Positions 35,973 through 44,454 of a DNA stretch of 64,000 nt are shown here, piece by piece. Below the pieces are notes generated by a model. That model saw nothing but the letters and a program-made list of their open reading frames with translations, did no database searches and was not told where the DNA came from. The DNA lies in the NCBI GenBank assembly GCA_965199595.1, contig OZ241182.1, forward strand, positions 1,612,001 through 1,676,000, in the 5' to 3' direction. This stretch comes from JBBROS01 sp965199595. GTDB lineage: Bacteria; Pseudomonadota; Alphaproteobacteria; Acetobacterales; Acetobacteraceae. Every line of letters begins with the position of its first letter. Position 1 is the first letter of the stretch. A program made the translations under genes and the position numbers.

Positions 35973-38048
35973 TCACCCGCCTGGCGCGGGGCTTCTTTGC
36001 CAGGCGACGGCGTCCACGGCTACCACGCCCTCGCCCTCCCGGCGCAGGATCAGCGGATTGATCTCGCATTCGGCCACGCCGGGCTGCAATGCGAGGGTGG
36101 AGAGTGCGGCCAGGGCCCGGGCCAGGGCGGCGAGGTCGGCCCGGGGACGGCCGCGGAAGCCGCGCAGCAGGGCGAAGGCCCTGATCTCCGCGACCATCGC
36201 TTCGGCGGTGTGGCGGTCGATGGGGGCGAGGCGCAGGCTGCGGTCCTGGTCGATCTCCGTCTCGGTGCCGCCGGCCGCCAGCAGGATGACGGGGCCGATG
36301 ACGGGATCGACGCGGTAGCCGATCAGGGCCTCGCCCAGGCCGCGCTCCATGTGCTGCACCATGATGCGGGCGGCCGGGTCGGCGAAGGCGTGGCGGATCT
36401 GCGCCGCCGCCGCGGCCACGGCGGCGGCGTCCGGCACGTTCAGGACCACGCCGCCGCGGTCGCTCTTATGGGCCACCTGGTCGGACAGCAGCTTGACCGC
36501 GACCGGGAAGGCGACCGGGACGGCGGCCGGGACGGCGGGCGGGACGGCGGCATCGGGCGGCATGGCGCCGTGCCACTCGGCGGCGGCGGCGGTGGGGATG
36601 CCGAGGCCGCGCACCAGGTCGTAGGCTTCCAGTTCATCGACCTGGTGGGCCGGGCCATGCGGCTGGGCCGGTGTGCCGGCGGGGGCCCGGGGGGTGCGGC
36701 GGGCGAAGGCGGCGGCGATGGCGTCACCGCAGGCCTCGGGGGTGCGGAAGGCCGGGACGCCGGCGAGCGCCAATGTGTGCAGCGCCTCCATGGCCTCCGG
36801 GACCAGGAAGGCGGCGAGGCGGCCATCACCTGCCGCGCAGTCCAGCACCGGGCGCACCGCGAGCTCCGGCTGGAAGCGGGCGGAGGAGCCGACGACGGCG
36901 AGCACCAGGTCGTAGCCCGGGTCGGCCAGCATGGCCTCGAGCCCGGCGCGCATGACCGGGTACTGAACCCCGGCCAGCGTCAGGTCCAGGATGCGGCCGG
37001 ACCCGGCCTCGATGCCTGCGGCGGCCAGGCGCGCCACGGTGGCCGGGCCAGGGCCGCGCACCTCCACGCCGCGGATTCCGAGCTGGTCCACCACCATCGC
37101 CGCGCCGCCGCCGGTGGTGGTGACCACGCCCACGACCGGCGGTGCCGCGCGGGCGGCGCGGATCGGCAGGCGGCGCAGCAGGCTGGCGCTCTCGAGCAGC
37201 GCCTCCAGCGTTTCCACACGGGCGATGCCGCAGTCCCGCAGGAAGGCGTCGGCCAGGTCGTCGGCCCCGGCCAGGGCGCCGGTGTGCGACCGGGTGAGCT
37301 CCGCCGCCGCTGCGGAGCGGCCGAGCTTGTAGGCGACCACCGGCTTGCCGCGCGCCGCCGCGCCGCGGGCGAAGGCGGCGATGGAGGCGGCGTCGCGGAT
37401 GGTTTCGAGGAACAGCAGGAAGGCGGTCACGTCGGGGTCGTCCAGTGCCGCGGCACAGATCTCGCCGACTCCGAGGTCCGCTTCGGCGCCCACCGAGACC
37501 AGGCTGGCGAAGCCGATGCCGCGGGTCTTGCCGCGGGAGGCCAGGGCGCCGATCATGCTGCCGCTCTGCGAGGCCACGAACAGGCCGCCGCGCGGCAGCT
37601 CCGGTTCCGCGAAGGCGGCGTTTGCGGTCAGCACCAGGTTGTGGTGCAGGTTGACGAACCCGAGGGAGCTGGGGCCGAGCAGCCGGGTGCCGCTGCCCTG
37701 CACCAGTGCGCGCATCCGGGCCTCCTTCGCGGCGCCCTCGGGCCCGGTTTCCGAGAAGCCGCCCGCCAGCACGGTGACGGTGGGGATGCCGAGGCGCACG
37801 CAGTCCGCGACCGCGTCGATGGCGGGGTCGGTGGGGAGGAGGATGAAGGCGTGGTCCGGCCGGGCGGGCAGGGCATCGAGGCTGGGCCAGGCCTGCTCGC
37901 CCAGCACGGCCGGGCGGCGCGCCACCGGGTAGATGGTGCCGCCGTAGCCGCCGGCCCGCATGTAGCGCAGGGGGCGGGAGGCGGTTTTTGCCGGGTCATC
38001 GGAGGCGCCCACGAGTGCGACGCTGCCCGGGGCGAGCAGGGTGCCCAC
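35973..38048 (-). CDS. Acyl-CoA synthetase (NDP-forming), fused alpha-beta
   Basis: A 691-residue protein of the acetyl-CoA synthetase (ADP-forming)/Pat-type CoA-ligase family. The N-terminal CoA-binding domain starts GTLLAPGSVALVGASDDPAK. The succinyl-CoA-ligase-like middle has SSLGFVNLHHNLVLTANAAF and SQSGSMIGAL, with the phospho-His region at ELTRSHTGALAG. The C-terminal ATP-grasp part has AVKLLSDQVAHKSDRGGV. An Ala/Pro/Val repeat (PPAVPAAVPVAFPVAV) lies in a linker and is a short DNA expansion. The GTG at 38048 starts 4 bases after the acyl-CoA dehydrogenase stop, so they form an operon, probably for activation and oxidation of an acyl substrate. Confidence 0.9.
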   Translation of the reverse strand: MGTLLAPGSVALVGASDDPAKTASRPLRYMRAGGYGGTIYPVARRPAVLGEQAWPSLDALPARPDHAFILLPTDPAIDAVADCVRLGIPTVTVLAGGFSETGPEGAAKEARMRALVQGSGTRLLGPSSLGFVNLHHNLVLTANAAFAEPELPRGGLFVASQSGSMIGALASRGKTRGIGFASLVSVGAEADLGVGEICAAALDDPDVTAFLLFLETIRDAASIAAFARGAAARGKPVVAYKLGRSAAAAELTRSHTGALAGADDLADAFLRDCGIARVETLEALLESASLLRRLPIRAARAAPPVVGVVTTTGGGAAMVVDQLGIRGVEVRGPGPATVARLAAAGIEAGSGRILDLTLAGVQYPVMRAGLEAMLADPGYDLVLAVVGSSARFQPELAVRPVLDCAAGDGRLAAFLVPEAMEALHTLALAGVPAFRTPEACGDAIAAAFARRTPRAPAGTPAQPHGPAHQVDELEAYDLVRGLGIPTAAAAEWHGAMPPDAAVPPAVPAAVPVAFPVAVKLLSDQVAHKSDRGGVVLNVPDAAAVAAAAAQIRHAFADPAARIMVQHMERGLGEALIGYRVDPVIGPVILLAAGGTETEIDQDRSLRLAPIDRHTAEAMVAEIRAFALLRGFRGRPRADLAALARALAALSTLALQPGVAECEINPLILRREGEGVVAVDAVAWQRSPAPGG

Positions 38049-38052
38049 CGGC

Positions 38053-39228
38053 TCAGGCCCCGGCCGTTGCCGTTGCCGGGCGGGGCGGGCGCTGGGAGAA
38101 GCGGCGTTCGAACACCTCCTCGGCCAGGCGGTTCTTCATCATCTCGATGGAGCCGCCGGCGATCATCCAGCCCCGGCAGCGGCGCATGCAGTATTCCACC
38201 AGCGCCTCCTCGCTGAAGCCGGTGCCGCCCATGATCTGGATCGACTCGTTGGCGGCGTCGAACCCGGCCTGGTTGCAGGCGAGCTTTGCCAGCGTGGTCT
38301 CGTAGGGGGAGGGCAGGCCGCGGTCGGCGTTGACGGCGGCGCGATAGAGCAGCAGCCGGGCGGCCTCCAGCTTCAGCGCCATGTCGGCGAACTTCCATTG
38401 CAGGCCCTGGAACTCGCACAGGGCGCGGCCGAACTGCCTGCGGGTGATGGCGTGTTCGCGGGCGCGCTCGAAGGCGTAGGTGCCCACGGCCAGGCTGCGT
38501 GCGGTATTGCCGATGCGTTCGGCGTTGAAGGCGCCGATCTGTTTCCGGAAGCCGCCGGGCCCGAGGAGGAGGTTGCTGCGGGGCACCCGGCAGCCCTCGA
38601 GATAGAGCGTGCTCCATTCCTCGCCGTTGAGGAAGCGCGACGGGGTGCCGACGGTGAAGCCGGGGGTGCCGCGCTCGATCAGCATGGAGCCGATCCCCTC
38701 CAGACCCGGCCCGAAGCGGAGGTAGATCAGGTACAGCGAGGCCTCCGCGCTGTGGGTGCCGAACACCTTGCTGCCATCGACGATGTAGTGCTCGCCCTCC
38801 AGCCGGGCGGTGGTCCGCAGCTCCGTCGCGGCAGAGCCGGCATCGGGTTCGCTCATGCCGAGCGAGATGGCGTTGCGGCCGGCCAGCAGGTCCGGCAGGA
38901 AGCGGGCCTTCTGCTCGGCCGTGCCGTATTCGGCGAAGGTGCGGATCGGCCCGAAATTGCCGGCCTGGATCACGTCGGCGGAGCGTGGGCAGGCGGCGGC
39001 GACCTGTTCGATGGCGATCACCGCATCCATCAGCGTGCCGCCCTGGCCGCCATCCGCCTGCGGGATGGTGATGCCGAGCAGGCCCTGCGCGGCGGCCATC
39101 TGCGCGACATCGAACGGGAACCGCGGATCGTGCGCCCGGGCCAGGGCACCCGGGGCCAGCCGGTCCTGGGCCCAGCGCCGGACGGAGTCGGCGAATTGCA
39201 CCTGGTCGTTGGTGAAGTTGAAATCCAC
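38053..39228 (-). CDS. Acyl-CoA dehydrogenase
   Basis: A ~391-residue FAD enzyme of fatty-acid or related acyl-CoA oxidation. Recognisable parts are the helical N-terminus (FNFTNDQVQFADSVRRWAQ), the LGMSEPDAGSAATELRTTA flavin region, TRRQFGRALCEFQGLQWKFA, and QIMGGTGFSEEALVEYCMRR near the C-terminus. The GTG at 39228 gives the usual start (xDFNFTNDQ); a GTG at 39255 would add nine residues. It precedes the acyl-CoA synthetase gene by 4 bases and is divergent from a LysR regulator. Confidence 0.9.
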   Translation of the reverse strand: MDFNFTNDQVQFADSVRRWAQDRLAPGALARAHDPRFPFDVAQMAAAQGLLGITIPQADGGQGGTLMDAVIAIEQVAAACPRSADVIQAGNFGPIRTFAEYGTAEQKARFLPDLLAGRNAISLGMSEPDAGSAATELRTTARLEGEHYIVDGSKVFGTHSAEASLYLIYLRFGPGLEGIGSMLIERGTPGFTVGTPSRFLNGEEWSTLYLEGCRVPRSNLLLGPGGFRKQIGAFNAERIGNTARSLAVGTYAFERAREHAITRRQFGRALCEFQGLQWKFADMALKLEAARLLLYRAAVNADRGLPSPYETTLAKLACNQAGFDAANESIQIMGGTGFSEEALVEYCMRRCRGWMIAGGSIEMMKNRLAEEVFERRFSQRPPRPATATAGA

Positions 39229-39349
39229 GGCGTGCTGTCCCCAGCCTTGCGGCACGAATACGAAGCGGCAGTGGTGCCCGGCGGCCTCTCGACCCGCAAC
39301 TTCATAGATGACATGGTGGCATGAGGTTTCCTCATGGTCAGGCCCTGTC

Positions 39350-40255
39350 GTGACGGATGTTCAACCGCCGCTGAATGCGCTGCGCAGCTTCGTCGCGGTG
39401 GGCCGTCTCGGCAGCTTCACGGCGGCGGCGGTGTTCCTGCGGGTGACGCAATCCGCGGTGAGCCGGCAGGTGGCGGTGCTGGAGGACTTCATCGGCCAGC
39501 GCCTGTTCGTCCGCAGCGGCGGGGGCACGGTGCTGACCCCGGCCGGGCAACGGCTGTGGGACGGGACTGCGCCCGCGTTCAGCCAGATCCAGCAGGCGAC
39601 GGCCGCGGCCCGGGACAGCAGCCGGCAGGAGCCGCTGCGGCTGCGGGTGTATGCGACGTTTGCCGTGAAGTGGCTGCTGCACCGCCTGCCGGGCTTCACC
39701 GCCCTGCACCCGGCGATCGACGTGCAGCTCAGCACCACGGCGGCGCCGGTGGACTTCGAGCGGGACGCGGTGGACCTGGCCATCCAGTTCGGTGACGGCA
39801 CCTGGTCCGGCCTGGAGAGCCGGTTCCTGCTGCCAGACATCATCCAGCCGGTGTGCAACCCGCGGATCGCGGCGGAAGCGGAGGCGGGGGATGTGGGCGT
39901 GATGCTCCGGCGGCACCGGCTGCTGCATTCGCACTACCGGCGGCGGGACTGGGGGGACTGGCTTGCGGCGACGGGCCATGCGGCGGTTCAGCAGTCAGGG
40001 ACCGAGTTCCCGAGTTCGGTGCTGACGCTGCAGGCGGCGATCGACGGGCTGGGGATCGCGATCGGCCAGATGTCGCTGCTGGTGGACGACCTCGCGTCCG
40101 GGCGGCTGGTGACGCTGTTCGGCCTGCCGGTGCGGCGGCCGCTCGGCCATTTCGTGGTCTGGCCCATGGACCGGCCGCTGGGGGCGAAGAGCCGGGCCTT
40201 CATGGAGTGGGTGCGACGGGAGGCGAGCCGCGCTGGGGTCCATGAGCCGCCTTAG
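39350..40255 (+). CDS. LysR family regulator, GcvA-like
   Basis: A ~301-residue regulator. The N-terminal helix-turn-helix (PLNALRSFVAVGRLGSFTAA, VTQSAVSRQVAVLEDFIGQR) and effector domain (VDLAIQFGDGTWSGLESRFL) resemble the GcvA group. The GTG at 39350 puts the helix-turn-helix at the usual distance from the N-terminus; the frame is open farther upstream. It is divergent from the acyl-CoA dehydrogenase/synthetase operon and probably regulates it, an inference from position. Confidence 0.88.
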   Translation: MTDVQPPLNALRSFVAVGRLGSFTAAAVFLRVTQSAVSRQVAVLEDFIGQRLFVRSGGGTVLTPAGQRLWDGTAPAFSQIQQATAAARDSSRQEPLRLRVYATFAVKWLLHRLPGFTALHPAIDVQLSTTAAPVDFERDAVDLAIQFGDGTWSGLESRFLLPDIIQPVCNPRIAAEAEAGDVGVMLRRHRLLHSHYRRRDWGDWLAATGHAAVQQSGTEFPSSVLTLQAAIDGLGIAIGQMSLLVDDLASGRLVTLFGLPVRRPLGHFVVWPMDRPLGAKSRAFMEWVRREASRAGVHEPP

Positions 40256-40321
40256 GCCCATGATCTGGTGCATGCCCGGCGCGGGTGTGCGCCGGGCATG
40301 GGCCAATCCGTGTGTTGCGGG

Positions 40322-40759
40322 TCAGCGCCGGGCGACGATCTCCACCCGGCGGTTGGCGGGGTCGCGGGGGTTGTAGGGGTCCAGCAGCTGCAGCGGGCCG
40401 AAGCCTTGCGGGCGCATCCGCTCCAGCGGCACGCCGCGGCTGGCGAGGTACTGCACCACGGCGTTCGCCCGCAGCGAGGAGAGCGCCACGTTGTAGCCGA
40501 AGCGGCCGATGACGTCGGTGTGGCCGTTGATCTCGAAGACCAGGCCGGCGAGCTGCGGGTCGTTGAGCGCGATGGCGGTGTTGTCGAGGGCGGGGTAGGC
40601 CTGGGGCTGGATGCGGTAGCTGTCGAAGTCGAAGGTGACGGAGCTGATGATGCGCCGGTCGGCATAGGCACCGGCCGGGCCGTAGCCCTGGCCGGGCGCG
40701 CATCCGGCGACGGCGGCGGCCAGGACCAGGCTGGTCAGCATGGCGCGGAGCAGGCGCAT
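40322..40759 (-). CDS. OmpA-like peptidoglycan-binding lipoprotein
   Basis: A 145-residue protein with a lipoprotein signal peptide (MRLLRAMLTSLVLAAAVAGC, lipobox AVAGC) and a C-terminal OmpA domain: FDFDSYRIQPQAYPALD, INGHTDVIGRFGYNVALSSL, RANAVVQYLASRGV and NRRVEIVAR. It should be anchored in the outer membrane and hold peptidoglycan. It follows another envelope gene on the minus strand by 22 bases and sits next to the SrfABC-type operon, to which the pair may belong. Confidence 0.88.
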   Translation of the reverse strand: MRLLRAMLTSLVLAAAVAGCAPGQGYGPAGAYADRRIISSVTFDFDSYRIQPQAYPALDNTAIALNDPQLAGLVFEINGHTDVIGRFGYNVALSSLRANAVVQYLASRGVPLERMRPQGFGPLQLLDPYNPRDPANRRVEIVARR

Positions 40760-40781
40760 GGGCCGGGGCAGCGGCTGGTGG

Positions 40782-41219
40782 TCAGCGCGGGGCGAGGGCA
40801 TCGACGATCTCTCTCGGGCTGGGGGTGCGGCCGCGCATGTCGGTGGCGGCGCCGCGGGGTTCGCGCAGGCCGAGGCGGCGTTCGGTGCCGGCGCGGTCGG
40901 GCGGGGCCGCGTCGCGCAGGTCGCGTGTCTGCGGGTCCAGCGGCAGGGTGCGCGCGAGGCTCTCGGCATCGGGGTTGGTGCCGCCCTGGGACGGGGTCTG
41001 GCTCATGCGGGGACCGGGCGGCGGTGCCGGGCGCTGGACCGGGGGGCGGGACGGCTGCGGCACCATGGCGGGTGCGGCGGGGGTGACGGGCAGCAGCGGG
41101 CCCGAGTTCTTTTGCGCCACGGCCCCGGCGGCGAGGCCGACGGAGCCCGCGAGGACGAGCGCCGCGAACAGGCCGGCGCGGCGGCGAGGGGTGATTGCAG
41201 GCGGGTCCGAGACTGACAC
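40782..41219 (-). CDS. Secreted/periplasmic Pro-rich protein of unknown function
   Basis: A ~145-residue protein with a membrane anchor or signal peptide (RRRAGLFAALVLAGSVGLAA) and a Pro-rich middle (PQPSRPPVQRPAPPPGPRM). The C-terminal part (DPQTRDLRDAAPPDRAGTER, TPSPREIVDALAPR) has no family I recognise. The GTG at 41219 has GGAG 5 bases upstream; longer frames lack support. It lies immediately upstream of the OmpA-like lipoprotein gene and is divergent from the protease gene, with 148 bases between. Confidence 0.6.
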   Translation of the reverse strand: MSVSDPPAITPRRRAGLFAALVLAGSVGLAAGAVAQKNSGPLLPVTPAAPAMVPQPSRPPVQRPAPPPGPRMSQTPSQGGTNPDAESLARTLPLDPQTRDLRDAAPPDRAGTERRLGLREPRGAATDMRGRTPSPREIVDALAPR

Positions 41220-41367
41220 AGGCGCTCCATCCAGATCGATGGATGCAGCCTGGCAAAGGATCAGCGCGGCAGCAAGCCTCGGTTTGGCAACGATGCACGG
41301 CAGCTTGCGCCGATGCCCAAGCCTGGCGATACTCACGGCGAAGTGAAAGCGAAAGTCGGCTCCCGCG

Positions 41368-43134
41368 ATGGCTCCAAGATTCATTGGCAAGACTTCGCTG
41401 ACCGGCCTGTATCCGGTGTTCCACGCCGGCCGCCCCGTGCTGGACCAGTTCACCGCGCTTCAGCAACGGCTTCGGGATGCGGCGCCGGATGTGGCCTCGC
41501 TGTTCGCGGAGCCGGTGGTCACCTGGCCGGCTGCGGGGCCGGGGCCGGGGGCGGAGGCGGGGCTGGGGGCGGGGGCGCCTGGCAGCGTATCCTGGTATTC
41601 GGAGGCGGCCGGGACGGCTGAACCGCTCGCCGCCCTGTCGCCGCATCACCGGGAGATGGTGGTGGAGCGGTTGCGCCGGGCCATCGGGCAGCTGCAGCCG
41701 TTGATGGCGGAGGCGGGGTTCGGGCCGCTGCTGCATGCGGCCCTGTCGCTGGGGGCGCAGGACGCGGGGCCGGAGGGCGGGGTGGTGAGCGTGGGTGGTG
41801 CGCCCGTGCTGATGGGCTGGGGGTTGTCGGCGGACCCGGCCGGGATGGCGGCGACGGCGTGGATGCAGCAGTTCGCGCCCGTTTCGCCGGTTGCTGCCCA
41901 GGCTGCTCCCGTGCGGATGGCGAGCGCGGGTCCGGGCGGCGGGCCGGCTGCGGCGGCGCCGGGGGCGCCGGGGGTGCGCTCCACCTGGAACTGGGCGCTG
42001 GTGCCTGCCGCGACCGTGGTGGCGGTGGTGTTCCTGGGGTTGGGCCTGTGGGCCGGGATCGGTGCCGTGTCGTCTCGCGTGGCGCAGCGGCCTTCCACCG
42101 TGGGGCTGCTGGACGAGCAGGCGACCAGGGACGCGACCGAGCGCCAGCGCCAGCAGAACGCCGCGCTGGAGCAGGAGATCGAGGCGCGCAAGCGGCTGCT
42201 CGCCGGCAACGTGTGCAGCATCGACCCGGCGCAGATGCCGCGCCTGGGGCCGGACCGCGCCGCCGCCGTGCCGCCCGGGGCCGTGGTGCCGCCGCCCGGG
42301 GCGCAGGCGTTCCAGGGCAGCCTGGCGGATCTGCTGACCCAGGCGGTGGTGCTGATCATCGCGCCCGCGGCCGGGCCGGATGGCGGTGTCTCGACCGGCA
42401 CCGGGTTCTTCGTGGCGCCCGACCTGATCGTCACCAACCGGCATGTGATCGAGGGTGCGAACCCGGCCGAGATCGTGGTGACCAGCCGCAAGCTGGCGCG
42501 CACCACGCCGGCGCGGATCGTGGCGCAGTCGCCGAACTCCGAGATCGGGTCGCTGGATGTGGCGCTGCTGCGGGTGGAGGCGGCGCCGGGCATCCAGCCG
42601 CTGTCGTTCAGCCCGACGGTGGCGCCGCTGGACCAGGTGATCGCGGCCGGGTTCCCGGGGCTGCTGCTGGAGGCGGACGAGGCGTTCGACCGGTTGCGGC
42701 ACGGGGACACGGCGGCGGTGCCGGAGGTGATCCTGACCGATGGGCGGGTGAACGCGATCCAGTCCGCGGCCTCGGGGCTCAAGATCATTCCGCACAGCGC
42801 GGCGGTTTCGGGCGGGAACAGCGGGGGGCCGCTGACGGATGCCTGTGGGCGCGTGGTGGGGGTCAACACGTTCATCACGGCGAACCGGCAGCAGGTGGTG
42901 CATGCGAACTACGCGCAGAAGGCCGATGGGGTGGTGGCGTTCCTGAAGGAGAACGGGGTTGCGGTGACGGAGCTGACCGCGCCGTGCGTCCCGAGCGCGC
43001 CGCCTGTCGTCGTGCCGCCTGCCGTCGTGCCGCCTGGGGTGGTGCCGCCTGGGGTCGTGCCGCCTGGGGGGGGCAACCCGGCCACGCCGCCTGCGCCTGC
43101 CGCGCTGCCTGCCGCGCCGCCTGCCGCGCGCTGA
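41368..43134 (+). CDS. SrfA-like membrane protein with a periplasmic trypsin-like protease domain
   Basis: A 588-residue protein. Residues ~1-155 form the N-terminal domain shared with the next two genes (LFAEPVVTW, VSWYSEAAG, GGAPVLMGWGL). After an Ala/Pro linker comes one membrane helix at ~207-234 (LVPAATVVAVVFLGLGLWAG), then a short coiled coil (~245-280). The serine protease domain (~310-540) has a complete triad: His359 in VTNRHVIEG, Asp397 in SLDVALLRV, Ser485 in GGNSGGPL. The C-terminal ~50 residues are Pro-rich VVPPG repeats. By topology the protease would be periplasmic. It is the first gene of the srf-type operon; the next gene starts 9 bases later. Targets unknown. Confidence 0.85.
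   Translation: MAPRFIGKTSLTGLYPVFHAGRPVLDQFTALQQRLRDAAPDVASLFAEPVVTWPAAGPGPGAEAGLGAGAPGSVSWYSEAAGTAEPLAALSPHHREMVVERLRRAIGQLQPLMAEAGFGPLLHAALSLGAQDAGPEGGVVSVGGAPVLMGWGLSADPAGMAATAWMQQFAPVSPVAAQAAPVRMASAGPGGGPAAAAPGAPGVRSTWNWALVPAATVVAVVFLGLGLWAGIGAVSSRVAQRPSTVGLLDEQATRDATERQRQQNAALEQEIEARKRLLAGNVCSIDPAQMPRLGPDRAAAVPPGAVVPPPGAQAFQGSLADLLTQAVVLIIAPAAGPDGGVSTGTGFFVAPDLIVTNRHVIEGANPAEIVVTSRKLARTTPARIVAQSPNSEIGSLDVALLRVEAAPGIQPLSFSPTVAPLDQVIAAGFPGLLLEADEAFDRLRHGDTAAVPEVILTDGRVNAIQSAASGLKIIPHSAAVSGGNSGGPLTDACGRVVGVNTFITANRQQVVHANYAQKADGVVAFLKENGVAVTELTAPCVPSAPPVVVPPAVVPPGVVPPGVVPPGGGNPATPPAPAALPAAPPAAR
43009..43068 (+). repeat. Four 15-bp tandem repeats at the end of the protease gene
   Basis: Near-identical units beginning GTCGTGCCGCCTG encode VVPPA/VVPPG repeats and keep the frame. 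They probably give a flexible, length-variable tail. Confidence 0.85.
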
Positions 43135-43143
43135 GCCGGGGGG

Positions 43144-44454
43144 ATGGCCAGCCTGCGCATCGCCACCACGCGGACCCAGGACCTGCAGCCGCTGGCGGGC
43201 TCCGGCCAGGCCGGGGTCGCGGCCTGGGGCACGCTGCATGCCCTGCTGACGCGGGAGCTGTCTGCCGCCCATGCCGCCGTGCTGGCGGAGCCGATGGTGA
43301 ACGAGGCGCAGGGCACCATCGACTGGTATGCCGAGGGGGAGGGGGCGGGGGCCCGGCTGATCGATCTGCCGGAGCCGGTGCGGGCCCGGGTGCAGGCCCG
43401 GCTGGACCAGCTGGCCGGCGAGATCGGGGCGCTGGCCACGCGGCTGCAGACCAGCCGCACCGAGGCGGACCGGCTGCTGTCGGTGGCGCTGGAGCAGGCG
43501 CTGCGGCTGCCGGGGCCGGAGTTCGTGCATGTGCGCGGGGAGCGGCCGGTGCTGGTCGGCTGGGCGCATGTGCGGAGCAACCAGCGCGCGGGCGAGGCGG
43601 CGCTGACCGGGCAGGCGTGGCGGGCTGGCGGTGGCGCGGGGGCGGCGGGCCGGGCCGGGCCTGGTTCGGCGGGCGTGGCGGCGGGTGGCATGCCGGCGGT
43701 TCCGCGCGGCGGCATGGTGATCCTGCCGGCCCCGGCCTCGCCGTTCGGCGTTCAGGCGCGGCCCGGCGTGTGGCGGTGGGCCGGCGTGGTGGCGGCTGCG
43801 GTGCTGGGTGCCGTGGTGTTCGGGGTGCTGCTGCGGGACCCGTTTGCCTGGTTCAGCATCCCGGTGCCGCAATGCCGGCTTGAGCCCGGCCAGCTCGGGC
43901 TGGGGCAGGGATTGCAGGAGGCTGTCGCGCGCGAGACCGTGCTGCGGACCGAGCTGGCGCGGCTGACCGCCGATGCCGGGCGGCGGCGATTGCTGTGCCC
44001 GCCGGTGCAGCCTGCGGTGCAGCCCGTGCCGCCGCCGCCGGCCGCGAGCACCGATGCGCGCCGGGCGGAGCGGCAGGGCGGCCGCAGCGGCAAGCTGCAG
44101 GTGATCCTGGCCTGGGACGACGTGAACGACCTTGATCTGCAGGTGATCTGCCCGGGGGGCGGCAACATCAACTTCATCCGGCGGCAGGATTGCGGGGGGA
44201 TGCTGGACGTCGATGCGAACGGCGACGTGAATGGCCTGACGTCCACGCCGGTGGAGAACGTGTATTTCAATGCGCCGGCACCGGGGACGTATCGCGTGAT
44301 CGTCGATCCGTATGGGATGCGGTCGCAGCCGAGTTCGCCGTATCGGGTGACGGTGCGGCGGGAGGGGCGGCCGGACCAGGTGGTGAATGGCGTGGCGCAG
44401 AACGGGCAGCGCAACCGGGTGGCGCTGGAGTTCACGGTGGAGGCGCCGCCATGA
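43144..44454 (+). CDS. SrfA-like membrane protein with C-terminal DUF2135-like domain
   Basis: A 436-residue protein. The N-terminal domain (~1-150) repeats the pattern of its neighbours: VLAEPMVNEAQ, IDWYAEGEGAG, DLPEPVRARVQ and GERPVLVGWAH. A linker is followed by a membrane helix (~210-231, WAGVVAAAVLGAVVFGVLL). The C-terminal ~130 residues (KLQVILAWDDVNDLDLQVIC, GMLDVDANGDVNGLTSTPVE, APGTYRVIVDPYG) match the DUF2135/YfaP-like beta domain, probably periplasmic, with Asp-rich loops that could bind metal. It overlaps the next gene by 4 bases. Function unknown. Confidence 0.8.
   Translation: MASLRIATTRTQDLQPLAGSGQAGVAAWGTLHALLTRELSAAHAAVLAEPMVNEAQGTIDWYAEGEGAGARLIDLPEPVRARVQARLDQLAGEIGALATRLQTSRTEADRLLSVALEQALRLPGPEFVHVRGERPVLVGWAHVRSNQRAGEAALTGQAWRAGGGAGAAGRAGPGSAGVAAGGMPAVPRGGMVILPAPASPFGVQARPGVWRWAGVVAAAVLGAVVFGVLLRDPFAWFSIPVPQCRLEPGQLGLGQGLQEAVARETVLRTELARLTADAGRRRLLCPPVQPAVQPVPPPPAASTDARRAERQGGRSGKLQVILAWDDVNDLDLQVICPGGGNINFIRRQDCGGMLDVDANGDVNGLTSTPVENVYFNAPAPGTYRVIVDPYGMRSQPSSPYRVTVRREGRPDQVVNGVAQNGQRNRVALEFTVEAPP

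Noticed and set aside
36470..36560. GGGACGGCGG-type repeat as a possible regulatory array
   Set aside because: It is in frame within the acyl-CoA synthetase gene and encodes an Ala/Pro/Val linker; a local coding expansion explains it.
35928..38216. A 762-codon plus-strand ORF opposite the acyl-CoA synthetase gene
   Set aside because: Low-complexity Gly/Ala/His/Gln translation; the opposite strand encodes a complete enzyme coupled to an acyl-CoA dehydrogenase.
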